Shown piece by piece: positions 1-9,928 of a stretch of DNA of 64,000 bases. The position numbers and the translations under genes are program-made. Source of the stretch: Maniola hyperantus (lineage: Eukaryota > Arthropoda > Insecta > Lepidoptera > Nymphalidae); assembly GCF_902806685.2 (NCBI RefSeq), contig NC_048561.1, positions 7,529,439 to 7,593,438 of the forward strand, given 5' to 3'. Under the pieces are notes generated by a model, which saw nothing but the letters and a program-made list of their open reading frames with translations, searched no databases and had not been told where the DNA came from. Numbering within the stretch: position 1 is the stretch's first letter; each line of letters begins with the position of its first letter.

Positions 1-213
1 CTAAAATCTTTCTTATTAAACTCATAGAGTACTTTGAACGATAAAAGGTCTTCGTAACGTCAAATTAAATCTTCCATTTTACTCACGATCATTACGGGTC
101 CCTTACCACGTGTTGAAGAGTGACGATAACTCGATAGTAACTCGATTTTAACTTTAAATGTGATTTCAATGTGCAAGATGTGACACCTTAGATAGATATA
201 GTACCTATAATTA

Positions 214-326
214 TAATCATGATCAACCCATCGCTGGGTCGCTACTGATCATTCAGAAAGAGAAGTCTGCCACGCTGGCACAGTGCAGATTGGCAGACTT
301 CACACTCCCTTGAGTATATTATGAAG
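214..326 (-). mobile_element. tRNA-derived SINE fragment (Metulj/HaSE-like), body and tail
   Basis: The segment matches the body of the SINE seen in full at 34480-34806: ATGATCAACCCATC, then TCTGCCACGCTGGC and TTGGCAGACTTCACAC. The tRNA-like head is missing. No gene is seen in 1-213 or in 327-693, which is AT-rich DNA. Confidence 0.75.
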
Positions 327-693
327 AAATAATATACATGTACCATATCCAAGCAAAAAAAATAAATGATTATGATTATGAAACTCGACTATCAACGCTC
401 TTAGTTTTTTTTGAATTCACAAAATATTCAATTATGTACATTGAAATACACAATCTGTCATCCTTTGAAAACTATAGAAGTAGTAAGTACCTATAATATC
501 GCGTAAATAATATTTATGATTATTGTTTATGAAGTGAATTTATTACAAGTCTTTAATTGACAATTTTTCGGGACAAACATAATATTTTCTTATACTCAGT
601 ACTCTAGAGGTTCATGAATGGTTGTTGACTTTAAAATATATACCTATTCAAACTATAAACAATCAGACTTTATGCGTCTATCGAGATGAAATT

Positions 694-870
694 AGAGCGT
701 CAATAGCTCAACGGTTGAGGAGCGGACTGAATTTAGAAAGGTCGGCGGTTCAAACCCCGCCCGTTGCACTATTGTCGTACCTACTCCTAGCACAAGCTTT
801 ACGCTTAGTTGGAGAGGAAAGGGGAATATTAGTCCTGATTAGCATGGCTAATATTTTCTTAAAAAAAAAT
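694..870 (+). mobile_element. tRNA-derived SINE, second family, nearly full length
   Basis: The element has an A-box-like TAGCTCAACGGTTGAGG near 703 and a B box GGTTCAAACCCC at 747-758. The body GTTGGAGAGGAAAGGGGAAT follows, and it ends in an A-rich tail. Close copies lie at 26274-26451 (+) and 34986-35138 (-). The A/B spacing fits an RNA polymerase III promoter of tRNA origin. Confidence 0.85.
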
Positions 871-1250
871 ACAATCGAGTTCGAATAGACAACACATAGT
901 ACCACCCAAAAATGTCAATTACAAGCGCAGGTGATAACATATAAAGAAAGACACGTACAAAGTTCAGGGTTCGATTCCCGACAAAGCATTCTATACCTTA
1001 TTACTGAACCAATAGGGTTTATTACCGTTTGGAAGGTTGTTTTTGCAATATGTGATCCAAATAGTGGCATATAAACTTCAAGTAGACTGTTTAAGACCAA
1101 TTTAGTTTCTAATTTATGTTCCAAGTAATTAAATCTTTTGACTTCGAGGCTTATTAAATACTAGTTTATTTGGCTACGTCTATATTTTGACGTTCTCTAT
1201 GTTTTGGCAGTCTCGGATTCTATTCTGGGTTGAGTCAATCAAAGAGGTAA
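871..1250. other. No gene seen; isolated B-box-like motif
   Basis: This is AT-rich single-copy-looking DNA. GGGTTCGATTCCCG near 967-980 resembles a tRNA B box, but no A box or SINE body that I recognise is near it. Confidence 0.4.
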
Positions 1251-1680
1251 GATGGCCGATGGTAGGCAGAATGCGTACAAAATGAGTTCTAACGCGCCAT
1301 TTTAACTTTATNNNNNNNNNNNNNNNNNNNNNNNNNNNNNNNNNNNNNNNNNNNNNNNNNNNNNNNNNNNNNNNNNNNNNNNNNNNNNNNNNNNNNNNNN
1401 NNNNNNNNNNNNNNNNNNNNNNNNNNNNNNNNNNNNNNNNNNNNNNNNNNNNNNNNNNNNNNNNNNNNNNNNNNNNNNNNNNNNNNNNNNNNNNNNNNNN
1501 NNNNNNNNNNNATGGACGATGGTAGGTAGAATGCGTACAAAATGAGTTCTCACGCGCCATTTTAACTTTATATGTATGTCATGTCACAAGTACGATTTTA
1601 TTGCTTATTTTCATAGAGATAGTATTCATCCAAGCTTATTTTACAGTTGCTTTTGACATGACAGTAAATTTGACACATAG
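1251..1680. mobile_element. MITE-like repeat containing an assembly gap
   Basis: Two near-identical ~60-bp segments (1251-1311 and 1512-1571), each containing AGAATGCGTACAAAATGAG and CGCGCCATTTTAACTTTA, flank a run of 200 Ns (1312-1511). The right side continues to TTTTGACATGACAG near 1651. The same family (CGCGCCAT...GTCATGTCAA) recurs at 30187-30252, 49889-49945 and 52140-52240. The N length may be a placeholder. Confidence 0.6.
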
Positions 1681-1687
1681 TTTGACT

Positions 1688-1801
1688 GGTGGAAGGTCTT
1701 CCAACGCTGCGTCTTCCGGTGCGAGGTCGCCATTCCAGCACCTTGGGACCCCAACGTCTATCGGTTGTACGAACTATGTGCCCTGCCCATTGCCACTTTA
1801 G
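1688..1801 (-). mobile_element. RTE-like LINE fragment, reverse-transcriptase C-terminal part
   Basis: On the minus strand this encodes a degenerate piece of the WQxAGHIVR...DRRWG...EWRPR region. The same region occurs more fully at 26778-27335 and 44335-44693. It is cut abruptly at 1801, next to a Helitron. Confidence 0.7.
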
Positions 1802-1814
1802 CGAAAATACTACG

Positions 1815-2034
1815 AACTAGCTTATGCTCGCGACTTCGTCCGCGTGGACTACACAAACAAACCCCTATTTCACCCCCCTTAGGGGTTGAATTTCAAAAAT
1901 CCTTTCTTAGCGGACGCCTACGTCATAATAGCTATCTGCATGCCAAATTTTAGCCCGATCCGTCCAGTAGTTTGAGCTGTGCGTTGATAGATCAGTCAGT
2001 CAGTCAGTCACCTTTTCCTTTTATATATTTAGAT
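1815..2034 (-). mobile_element. Helitron, Lep1-like, non-autonomous, complete
   Basis: The 3' terminus is CTAG (1817-1820, minus orientation), followed by GACTTCGTCCGCGTGG, the TTAGCGGA...CTACGTCATAATAG core, and the opposite end ...CAGTCACCTTTTCCTTTTATATATTTAGAT. Read on the minus strand it starts TC and ends CTAG, the Helitron signature. It has no coding capacity, so movement would need a Rep-helicase supplied in trans. Confidence 0.9.
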
Positions 2035-2230
2035 GACAATTGTAAAGATTCAAATTCAAAGCGTTATAATGTACATAAGAGATTGAATGACGTCGCCGGT
2101 CCCGGGTTTGCGTCCCGAGTGACGTGTTGGCAGCGCGCACGACACGCGATCTCTATCGCGATATATTTCTGTCTGTCCGTCGCGCGACGTTTAGCTAATA
2201 ACCGGAAATTGACTCATTACTTACATAAAT
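2035..2230. other. No gene seen; short GC-rich patch
   Basis: The segment is unremarkable apart from a GC-rich patch (about 2090-2190) with CGCGATCTCTATCGCG, a short dyad. I recognise no family. Confidence 0.4.
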
Positions 2231-2306
2231 TTGTTAGAGTTTGCTGTGGGCTTCGTCTCAGACCAGGGGGCGTTTGGAACCCTTGTAGCTTTAAATTATA
2301 TTTTTG
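2231..2306 (+). mobile_element. LINE 3'-end-like interspersed fragment
   Basis: It shares TTGCTGTGGGCTTC...GTTTGGAACCCTTGTAGCTTTA with 24496-24560 and 49357-49480 (both minus). Only the terminal part is present, as expected for 5'-truncated retroelement copies. Confidence 0.55.
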
Positions 2307-2577
2307 AGTCTTCATAATAAATTATCAACAATTCACCACTATATTGGGCCTTACATGTGAAATTGGCGTTTTGTAAGAGAGGAACATAAAGTCTATTTTT
2401 TTAAATATATGTAATAATATGTATAAATTATCTAATCAAAGTATGTACCATTGCTTTGTATGCACTTTAGCCATCTCGTAGGTAGTTCATTGATCCCTTT
2501 ACTAAAAAAAAACCATTCGGACTTTGAATGGGTTTTTGAAGATTAGCCGTCGCGTCGCGGCCGAAATTCTTAATGAA

Positions 2578-2695
2578 TCGCTGAATGGGTTGCTGATCGC
2601 AAATCTCGAGAACAGCTGAACCGATTTCGCTAATTCTTTTTTTATAATATTCCTTGAAGTACGAGGAAGGTTCTTACGGAGAGAAAAACTTAAGT
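2578..2695. mobile_element. Possible Helitron-like fragment
   Basis: ATCTCGAGAACAGCTGAACCGATTTCG, followed downstream by CTTGAAGTACGAGGAAGG, resembles the internal 'gaaccgattt' region of insect Helitron-like repeats. No terminus is visible. 2307-2577 holds nothing I can name. Confidence 0.35.
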
Positions 2696-2772
2696 GAACC
2701 TCCCCCTCAATCTAAACTCCACCTACATATCAACCTACACACCTCCACCTACACATCTAGTTTACAATAAAT

Positions 2773-3397
2773 AAAACCGGCCAAGTGCGTGGCGGGCCAC
2801 GCGCATTGTAGGGTTCCGTAGTCACAATCCTCGAAAAACAGATATAACTCCTTAACCTGTGAACCCTACTTAGCCATGATAGTTTTCCTTTAAAATTGAT
2901 TATAATATATACTCACTGATTTATTAACTACCTAGGTAGTTAGTTACAAGTACCTTAGGTAGTTAATACATTAATGTATATACTACTGATGTGAATTTTT
3001 TCACGTTCCTATATACTACCATTTGGCTGATAGGGGGGGGGACACTTGACTTTAATAAAATTTAGCACTTATTTAACAAACGGATGTAGAAATCGAAAAA
3101 TGATGTTCCCAGACCCACATTATTTTTAAAAGACCTATTCAACGATACCCCACACAAAGGGGTAGACGAGAAAAAAAAATTCATCCCCACTTTACATGTA
3201 GGGGAGCTACACTAAAAAAAATATTTATCACAATTTTATTTCACCACTTTGTCGGCGTGATTAATGTTTATACTCATGCCAAATTATAGATTTCTAGCAC
3301 TAATAGTCTCTGACATTAACCGAGGACGGACGGACAGACAGACGGACGGACATGGCGAAACTATAAGGGTTCCATGTTTACTACGGAACCCTAAAAA
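2773..3397 (+). mobile_element. GTCY-microsatellite MITE, divergent long copy
   Basis: It begins AACCGGCCAAGTGCG and GGGTTCCGTAG and ends with a GGACGGACAGACAGACGG tract, then CTACGGAACCCTAAAAA. The ends and the internal GACG/GACA tract match the MITE class described in Lepidoptera that carries hitchhiking (GTCY)n microsatellites. The interior is longer than in the ~430-bp copies at 30953 and 61697. Confidence 0.75.
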
Positions 3398-3560
3398 TTC
3401 TTGAAGTTTTTCACAACTTACCTCGTTTTTCTCCAGTCAATTATATATTGTAATGTATTTTGTAATAATGAGCAACCTTGTAATAATTACGTTGATAAAA
3501 ATCTCTTCATAAATACCTGAAACAATAAAATTGTAGGTTAATTATCAGGATACTGTTAGA
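3398..3560. other. No feature seen
   Basis: AT-rich DNA without a recognisable repeat or open frame. Confidence 0.4.
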
Positions 3561-3768
3561 AAAACTGGGCAAGAGCGAGTCGGATTCGCACACGAAGAGT
3601 TCCGTACCATCGTATACAAGATATGACAGACACACACACTATTACAATTTTAATTAGTAGAGAGCAGAGATATCATAAATAGAATATTATTCCCCACCCA
3701 TCTGATATGCGCAAGTTGCCGAGATACGGATGTTATGTTGACAGACGGACAGACAGAAATAGCGCGCT
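3561..3768 (+). mobile_element. GTCY-family MITE, related subfamily
   Basis: It starts AACTGGGCAAGAGCGAGTC and TTCGCACACGAAGAG, then GTTCCGTACCATCG, and reaches a GACAGACGGACAGACAG tract. A fragment of the same end occurs near 24950-25000 in reverse. Confidence 0.6.
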
Positions 3769-3887
3769 GATGCATTAGACGCGGCCAGTGCGTGATTAAA
3801 ATCAAGCGTGCTGTAATTAGGACGCGTCCAAGCAAGCAGACTGTACAATGGGGGGTGATTATATTCTTATTGTTCTGCTTATGAGAG

Positions 3888-3964
3888 CTATATTTCGCGA
3901 CAGGTCGAGATGGCAAACGGGGCATGAGGCGCGCGGACGCCCCGCACCCCCGCTGTGCCCGCAC
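3888..3964. mobile_element. GC-rich snap-back MITE, one-sided fragment
   Basis: TTCGCGACAGGTCGAGATGGC followed by GGGGCATGAGGCG is the left terminus of the inverted-repeat element seen whole at 7733-7820 and 9079-9203. The right terminus is not present. Confidence 0.65.
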
Positions 3965-4088
3965 GTAACGAAATAGTTAGCTACTTGTCTGTTATGTAGA
4001 ACCTATGTTATTCGTAATGTAGAAACTTTATTCCAAGTGGTATGACTTGTATTTATATATTTGTTTTTGAAATTAAGTCATAAAAGTA

Positions 4089-4165
4089 TATAGTAATTAG
4101 ATAAGGCTAGCTTTAAGTTTTATTGTATTAAAAAAAAAAAAAATATTATAATAGGTTGAAACATG

Positions 4166-4194
<29 letters not shown>
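4089..4194 (+). mobile_element. LINE 3' tail with two poly-A tracts
   Basis: TAATTAGATAAGGCTAGCTTT followed by an A run (4129-4143) matches the 3' tail of the LINE at 6466-6640 and 27369-27592. A second run of about 29 A lies at 4166-4194. No gene is seen in 3965-4088 or 4195-4678. Confidence 0.6.
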
Positions 4195-4197
<3 letters not shown>

Positions 4198-4678
4198 ATA
4201 AAAAGTTTCTCATTATTTATTTTAACAACAAAGGTACGTAACGTTCTCGTAACAATGCGAGATTCTATGAAATACTGGAATGTGACGTCATCACAATGAC
4301 GTACTTTTTTAGTTTAATCGATAATTTAAAATGGTTATTACACTTGAAACTAACAAAGGACGTGGATTTTTCGTATTTTGGAAGAACCACTATTTAATAA
4401 TCAGTGAGAAATAATTTATTTTTGATGTAGTCAAATACCCAATTGTGCAGGATTCACAAAATACCCGAAATACCGAGTCTGCGAGGTTCAAGCAGTTCAA
4501 GTGAGACCTGTGTCCTGTGACCAAACGAATGCACAATTCACACATTATCTATTCCGTTCGACTGCGTTCACAATTCACATCGATGCGACATCAATGCATT
4601 GTTCAAACTGCAACTATTGCAAATGGCGTCGTTTTACTTGCATTATGTAGGCGCCAAAGGTATTATAGAAATTTTACA

Positions 4679-4732
4679 AATTTCAAACCCCTATTTTACC
4701 CCCTTAGGGGCTGATTTTTCCAAAAACTAATA
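4679..4732 (-). mobile_element. Helitron core fragment (Lep1-like)
   Basis: TTTCAAACCCCTATTTTACC then CCCTTAGGGGCTGATTTTTC matches the region next to the CTAG end in complete copies. Both termini are missing. Confidence 0.7.
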
Positions 4733-5149
4733 TGTCGTTAAACCACAAAATAAGCTTAAGGTGACGCAGTATGCTCGACTGAAACTGTTTGCTTTTCACT
4801 TGACATTGTATGAGAAAGGTGAGAGGCACGATGATTTTCACCAAAATCTAGAGTTTAGGAAAAGTATTTTTGAGAAAAAAATACTGAGTTTATGTTTGCA
4901 AAGTATAGTTATTTCAACTAATGAATAAATAAACTATGTCTAATGTTAAATTTCTTCTAAAAATTTCCCTAATCTTATTTATTTACGCCCAAAGTTGACA
5001 TAAATTTAGTGTTAAAATAGGAATCTTTTGAGGCTTGTAACTTTAAAATCAATATTTTTTTCAATGTATATATTGATATTTATTGGTATGAAGCAAAAAT
5101 TATTTAAATAAACTATTAAAAAACTTAAATCTAAAAAAAACAACATTAA

Positions 5150-5575
5150 ATTAAAACTAAAATAAATTAAATTAAATCTAAAACCTCATCGAGACCACCG
5201 CAGCGAGGCATTGTACCCAAGATGCTGGCAGCATTACCCCTTTGGATGGCCAAACTAATTCTTTGACCAAGGTAGCTGCCAGCTCTCGGGTCCCCGGTTG
5301 ACTCGATAACTCTTTTCGCAATTTCTTCAAAAAGAGCTCGAGCCCCCGGGCCCCACGGCCCCAAGGTCTCCACACCAAAAGGCACGAATACGAAGCTTCC
5401 ATCGAGGTTTTCATATTTGCGCCTCTTGGCCTGTTCGGCGCTGATGGCCGCTGCACCCGCCATAGAGGAGGTCGCCTGAATGTGGGATGCAGCTAAAGTG
5501 TCTACACAAGTTGCATCCCAAACAAGCGACCTGCCCATCTTCCACGGTACGAGCGTCATACCATCAGGTATTAAT
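5150..5575 (-). pseudogene. 5'-truncated non-LTR retrotransposon, C-terminal endonuclease-like domain (about 130 codons)
   Basis: An open frame on the minus strand runs from about 5574 to a stop near 5167. It begins at PDGMTLVPWKMGRSLVWD, continues ATCVDTLAASH, then VETLGPWGPGARALFEE, and ends with STGDPRAGSYLGQRISLAI and QRGNAASILGTMP. The PDG...WDATCVD spacing resembles the PD-D core of restriction-like endonuclease domains at the C-terminus of R2/NeSL-type LINEs; that fold assignment is inference. The copy is cut exactly at the PDG motif and has an AT-rich tail after the stop, so it is a 5'-truncated insertion rather than a working gene. Related copies are at 4089, 6466, 12441 and 27369. 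4733-5149 is AT-rich DNA with no call. Confidence 0.65.
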
Positions 5576-5817
5576 TATTAATTATTAATTTCAATGTATT
5601 ATTTATCAATAAACCTAGATAATAACGAGATTAACCGATATAATATTTAGTTTTGAGCGTACAGTATTAAATAATATAGTAATTACCCTCCTACGGTTGT
5701 ATGAAGAAAGCACCGTCCTCAGCCCCCTTAAAATCGTTAGTCATTGCTTGGTGCCTAAAATATCCATTGACCTGCAAAACTTTCCAACACGGCTACACGG
5801 CTTATGAATTCAGTAGG

Positions 5818-5995
5818 AACCTTGCAGCATCAGGATTGAAGAGTTGGCACTTGGCGTTCAATAATAAAGTGCATGCTCGACATTTACAGTAATTATTTGA
5901 ACAGGAACAGTTCCTGAATCTCAATGATGTACCAGTGCATCATCAGGTTTGAGGAGTTCAGACTCTTGATTCTTGGTTGGTTTTGAAGTAAGTAA
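5818..5995 (+). repeat. Unnamed interspersed repeat, two partial units
   Basis: TGCAGCATCAGGATTGAAGAG and later CATCAGGTTTGAGGAGTTCAG are two versions of a motif that recurs in reverse at 22740-22830. I do not recognise the family. The open frames here have no recognisable product. Confidence 0.35.
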
Positions 5996-6171
5996 AGAAA
6001 ACAAATTGGTATGTAATGATGGTACACAAATGATCGGTAAAGCAGGTCGCAGTCGGTTAGGGTTAGGTGTTTTCTTTTCTTTTGTTGTTTTATATAACAA
6101 AACGTGCATTTTATTGCTGGTAGATATAGGCCAAGAGTTGATTACATAACGCTAAATGTTTTTATAAAATA

Positions 6172-6418
6172 AATAAAAAATAAAAAAATAAAAATCTTTT
6201 TTATTCGAATAAACTTTTACAAGTACTTACAAATAGTCGGATGCATCTACCACTGGTTCGGAATGCCTTTCCTACCGAGAAGAACCAGCAAGAAACTCGG
6301 CGGTTGCTCTTTTAAAATATTTGATATAGGTACAAAATTATGCCATGTATAAAATAGTATTTGCAGTCTTGTGCGTTGCTGGAACGAGCTGCAGGTCAAA
6401 TCCACGCTCTTTTATTAT
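6172..6418 (-). mobile_element. LINE 3' end (second LINE family)
   Basis: On the minus strand it runs from AAAGAGCGTGGATTTGACC through GAGTTTCTTGCTGGTTCTTC to GTACTTGTAAAAGTTTATTC and an A-rich end. It matches 15958-16330 (+), 50489-50765 (+) and 53427-53597 (-). The stop of the truncated reverse-transcriptase frame (KRAWI, stop) lies at its left-most part in minus orientation. Confidence 0.8.
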
Positions 6419-6465
6419 ACTAACGTCTTGGTTCTAGTTTTCTATTTTAACGACAGACACACATA

Positions 6466-6640
6466 AGATCTAGTGACAGGACGGCTGGTTCATATTTTAA
6501 GCAAAAGATCAGCCTGGCTGTCCAGCGCGGAAATGCAGCCAGTATTCATGGCACTATTCCACGCGGGTATGATTTGTACAGTAATTAGACAAGGCGAGCT
6601 TTAAGTTTTATTGAGACACTTCGCGAAAATCGAACAATCC
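6466..6640 (+). pseudogene. LINE remnant encoding the extreme C-terminus of the endonuclease-like ORF
   Basis: Translation gives AGSYFKQKISLAVQRGNAAS, then IHGTIPRGYDLYSN and a stop. This matches the end of the 5150-5575 ORF (RAGSYLGQRISLAIQRGNAAS). The 3' tail AAGGCGAGCTTTAAGTTTTA follows. Nothing upstream of the RSSDRTAGS segment is retained. Confidence 0.75.
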
Positions 6641-6706
6641 CTCGGGGTTTCCGAAAAACCGTTATGCTGACGAAGTCTTCAAAATATAAAGGTACGTACA
6701 GATGGC

Positions 6707-6874
6707 GGCAGTAAATATTGCACATCGAATTTTAGAAAGAGATTTCTGCTTCGTAGAGCGTCGTCTCTCATTCATACCTGTGTGACGATTTGTCGGTCTC
6801 AACGACAGAGACAATAACGCTCTACGAAACCGTTATTTATTTCTGAAGCTCGATGTGCAATATTTCCTGCCTGA
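6707..6874. mobile_element. Palindromic MITE (AACGACAGAGACAA family)
   Basis: Left GTAAATATTGCACATCGA pairs with right TCGATGTGCAATATTTCC. The centre carries TTTGTCGGTCTCAACGACAG. Relatives are at 29628-29760, 33716-33903, 38477-38563, 60431-60580 and 61643-62190. Confidence 0.75.
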
Positions 6875-6904
6875 CACTGCATCAATCAATGTATGTAATA
6901 TATT

Positions 6905-7560
6905 ATGTATGTGTCGGCAAAATTTAATTTCTCTTGTGAAACGCTGGAATTAAAATTAGAGATCCGTGAACTGTGTATATAATAATATTAGAAAGATAAT
7001 ATTATTGTCCACTGTCTCCTGGCCTACACGGCATGGCACGCGGTTTTGAAATCAAGCAAGTGGAAAATTGGAAAATGTGTAATAACATTTTTAACTGAAA
7101 TCGCTTATTTACTTCTATTATACCTACTTACCTATTTACCATGAAACCATACAAGCTGTGTGATTGGGAAGAAGTGGTTTTGATTGAAAGGTTCACGACC
7201 TCTTATAAGTGGGAGGTCCCGGGCTCGATTTCTGACAGAGGGATCATTATCATAATCATTTATTTATTATGCTCAGATATGGTAGGTACATCATGAGGTC
7301 TTAAAAATTAGGTAATCAGTTACATATCCTGCCAAGCATGGCGTGCAAAATTAATTAAACTCAGCCTCTCATTTCATGGGAAATGATAAAGGTTACTTTT
7401 CATTCTGGAAATTCCGTTTTTACGGGATTTTTATTAAACTTAAATCTACACAGACGAAGTCGCGGCCATTATCTAGTCTTCAAATAAAGGTGTCGGCTAA
7501 ATTGAATTTCTTTTGTAAAACGGCGGAATTCAAATTAGAGATCCGTGAACGGTCTCAATT
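6905..7560. repeat. Direct-repeat pair (about 65 bp, copies at 6910-6974 and 7488-7554) and a degenerate SINE head
   Basis: GAATTAAAATTAGAGATCCG and GAATTCAAATTAGAGATCCG mark two copies of the same short repeat. Between them, about 7155-7250, CTTATAAGTGGGAGGTCCCGG followed by GCTCGATTTCTG looks like a decayed SINE head. No gene is seen. Confidence 0.4.
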
Positions 7561-7732
7561 CACATAAATCCCCGCCATTGTGCGGAACCCATGCTCTAAT
7601 AAGGCGGGAATAAATCTGTCATGGCGCCTGTTTGCCTTTGTACGCTTTAATATATTACGAGTGTAATGTAAAGTAGTCGTAAGTACTTTGGAATGCGGTA
7701 GAAATTGGGTTGAAATTAGAAATCCTTATAAA

Positions 7733-7820
7733 TATAGTACACGACAGATTGAAATGGCAATCGGGGAGGGAACGCCCCGCCTCACACCCCGATTACTATC
7801 TCGACCTGTTGCGGACTATA
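7733..7820. mobile_element. GC-rich snap-back MITE, complete, 88 bp
   Basis: The left end is TATAGTACACGACAGATTG and the right end AATCTCGACCTGT-like, closing with GCGGACTATA. The two halves are inverted repeats around GGAACGCCCCGCCTC, and TATA lies at both ends. Copies are at 9079-9203 and 38683-38853, with fragments at 3888, 31640 and 51460. Confidence 0.75.
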
Positions 7821-7934
7821 GGTACCTATTTTGAATTACCCTGAAAGATTAAAAAATAAAATAAAAACCGACTTCAATAACCACCAACACTAAAAAGTAA
7901 AAAATAATTTAATTTATTACCCAATATGTTATGT

Positions 7935-8712
7935 ACTAGCTGATCCCCGCGGCTTCGCCCGCGTAGATTTAGGTTTTTAAAGATCCCGTATAGCCTATGT
8001 CACTCAGGAATAATGTAGCTTTCTACTGGTGAAAGAATTTTTAAAATCGGTTCAGTAGTTCTAAAGATTACCCCCTACAAACAAACTTAACGACATTACC
8101 TCTTTATATAATACAACGGGCCGTGCAGCAGAAATCGTAATATTTTAATTTCGCCATAACTTCAAAACCAAACGTCCAATTTTAATCATTCGAAGACCAA
8201 ATATTATCTCCATAAACTGTTCTTAGTGATGAAATCATTTATTTTGATAAGGATTAATAGCATGAGTAAAATAAACGCGTTTAAATGTAGTCCAAAAAAA
8301 ATTCAAGATTTTTAAATAAAAAAATGGTTGCTGTGCCTCACTCGACATAGATGGGTATAGTGTGTCGCGGACTTTTTTGTAGATATTTATAAGATCTACA
8401 ATTAATTAGAACATTTTATGGTTCTATCTTTTATAGTTTAGGCAGCGTACGCAAAATAAGTAACTTTTCTGGTTGATTTTTTACACCTTGTGTCCGAAAA
8501 ACCCAAATATCTTACGGAACCCTATTTTTTTCCAAAATAAAATATAGCCTATGTTACTCGTGGATAATGTAGCTTTCGAATGGTGAAAGAATTTTTAAAA
8601 TCGGTCCAGTAGTTTTTGAGCCTATTCAGTACAAACAAACAAACAAACAAACAAACAAACAAACAAACAAACAAACAAACAAAGTTTTCCTCTTTATAAT
8701 ATTAGTGTAGAT
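7935..8712 (-). mobile_element. Helitron, composite, with (AAAC)n tract
   Basis: The left end is CTAG (7936-7939) followed by GGCTTCGCCCGCGTAGATTT. The right end is CCTCTTTATAATATTAGTGTAGAT, which on the minus strand gives the TC...5' Helitron start. The block GTGAAAGAATTTTTAAAATCGG occurs twice (about 8032 and 8583), so two copies may be fused. An (AAAC)n microsatellite (8631-8683) sits next to the 5' end. Confidence 0.75.
8631..8683. repeat. (AAAC)n microsatellite, about 13 units
   Basis: A perfect ACAA/AAAC tetranucleotide run lies inside the Helitron at the place where complete copies have two or three CAAA units, so it is an in-element expansion. Confidence 0.95.
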
Positions 8713-9078
8713 ACAAGAGTTATTGTAGTTCTATAGTAATATTTTTGAAGTCGGTTAAAAAACAAAATCGCGCGAGTCCGCAGAATCTCCATAGGAATGA
8801 GGAGTTAGATCCGAAAAAATTCTTGGACAATCTCTTAAATTTTCGATCTTTTAGATCTTTTAATCAATAGAAGACTATTGATTAAAAAAATACTTACTTA
8901 ATATCCAAATGGGTCCAGAAAACTCAGAAAAATCTGTGAACTTACTTAGAACAAGATCGCAAAGAATTGAGCACCTCCTCCTTTTTAGAAGTAGGTTAAA
9001 AAGCCTTTATCTACGCGGACGAAATCGTAAGAAAAGTTAGTTTAAATTAAATACATGAAAATATACTTAGTTTAAAAT

Positions 9079-9203
9079 ATAGTCTGCGACAGGTCGAGAT
9101 GGCATCGGGATCGGGACGCCCCGCAGCGCGGGTGACGTGCGGGTGTGCGGGGCGTCCCCCCGCCTCATACCCCGATTGCCATCTAGACCTGTCGCGTACT
9201 ATA
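9079..9203. mobile_element. GC-rich snap-back MITE, complete, about 125 bp
   Basis: TATAGTCTGCGACAGGTCGAG at the left pairs with GACCTGTCGCGTACTATA at the right. The interior GTGCGGGTGTGCGGGGCGTC is longer than in the 88-bp copy. 9204-9500 holds a short GACGGACGGACG tract and otherwise nothing recognised. Confidence 0.8.
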
Positions 9204-9502
9204 CATAATTAGTAGTCGGCACTTCACATATAAACCGTAAAGGTCAGTGAGTTCGACATCAGTTAAAATAAGATACAAATCTGTCAACAGACAGACGGAC
9301 GGACGATTAATTATTATTTATATTTAGACTTGATATGCAGTAGCGTGTAAAGTATATATGTTTAGTGTGCACCTGTCTGTATGTGTCCAATGCGCTTTGG
9401 CTTGAACCTCCTGCCGATATGTTACCCTCAAACACTACAAACTAGGCACAATGGGAAATATCTAGATGCTCAGTCAATCCAGTCCAGAATATCTCTTAGA
9501 TT

Positions 9503-9690
9503 AAATAAACTGGCCAAGTGCTAGTCAGGCTCGCGCAACCAGGGTTCCGTATTACAGTTGTATTTTTTCGACATTTTGCACGATAATTCAAAAACTATGA
9601 TGCACAAAAATAAATAAAAATCTAAGGGAGTAAAATAGGGGTTTGAAATTTGTGTAGCCCACGCGGACGAAGTCGCGAGCATTAGCTAAT
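9503..9690 (+). mobile_element. Chimeric junction: GTCY-MITE left end fused to Helitron 3' end
   Basis: 9503-9623 carries the GTCY MITE start (AACTGGCCAAGTGCTAGTC ... ATAAATAAAAATCT). From 9624 the sequence is Helitron (AAAATAGGGGTTTGAAATTTG ... GACGAAGTCGCGAGC) ending CTAA at 9686-9689, one of the allowed CTRR ends. Neither element has its other half. Confidence 0.7.
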
Positions 9691-9814
9691 TTGTAATAAG
9701 TACAATACAAAGTTTAATGTTAACTAAACTATTCGTATTTCTGTCTTGTAAAGTTAATAGTTAAGTGAGTCCTAAGCCTAACTCAGCGAGTAAGTTCTCG
9801 AGTGTGGCCAGACG

Positions 9815-9885
9815 TCGCGACTGGCGCAGTGCCAGCTGCCAGGGGGCTGTGGGCTGGGGCTTGTGTTCGATTCCCGCGCGCATTG
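9815..9885 (+). mobile_element. tRNA-like SINE head (TGGCGCAGTGCC family)
   Basis: CTGGCGCAGTGCCAGCTGCC (A-box side) and GTTCGATTCCC (9864-9874, B box) are correctly spaced. The reverse-strand copy at 16811-16892 has the same CTGGCGCAGTGCCAACTGCC. It is too degenerate to be an intact tRNA. Confidence 0.6.
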
Positions 9886-9928
9886 TTCTACTACTCAAGT
9901 AGTTTATAGCTTAAGCAATCTTAACTTC

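Larger units (their letters stand above)
7858..8765. repeat. Inverted terminal pair AAACCGACTTCAA / TTGAAGTCGGTT enclosing Helitron material
   Basis: AAAAACCGACTTCAA at 7862 and TTTTTGAAGTCGGTTAAAAA near 8747-8762 are inverted ends of a repeat common in Lepidoptera. Whether they bound one element or two separate fragments cannot be told. Similar 'GTCGGTTAA' ends occur near 8990 and 28190. Confidence 0.4.

Noticed and set aside
955..1000. SINE or tRNA at the isolated B-box-like GGGTTCGATTCCCG
   Set aside because: No A box at the right distance and no SINE body.
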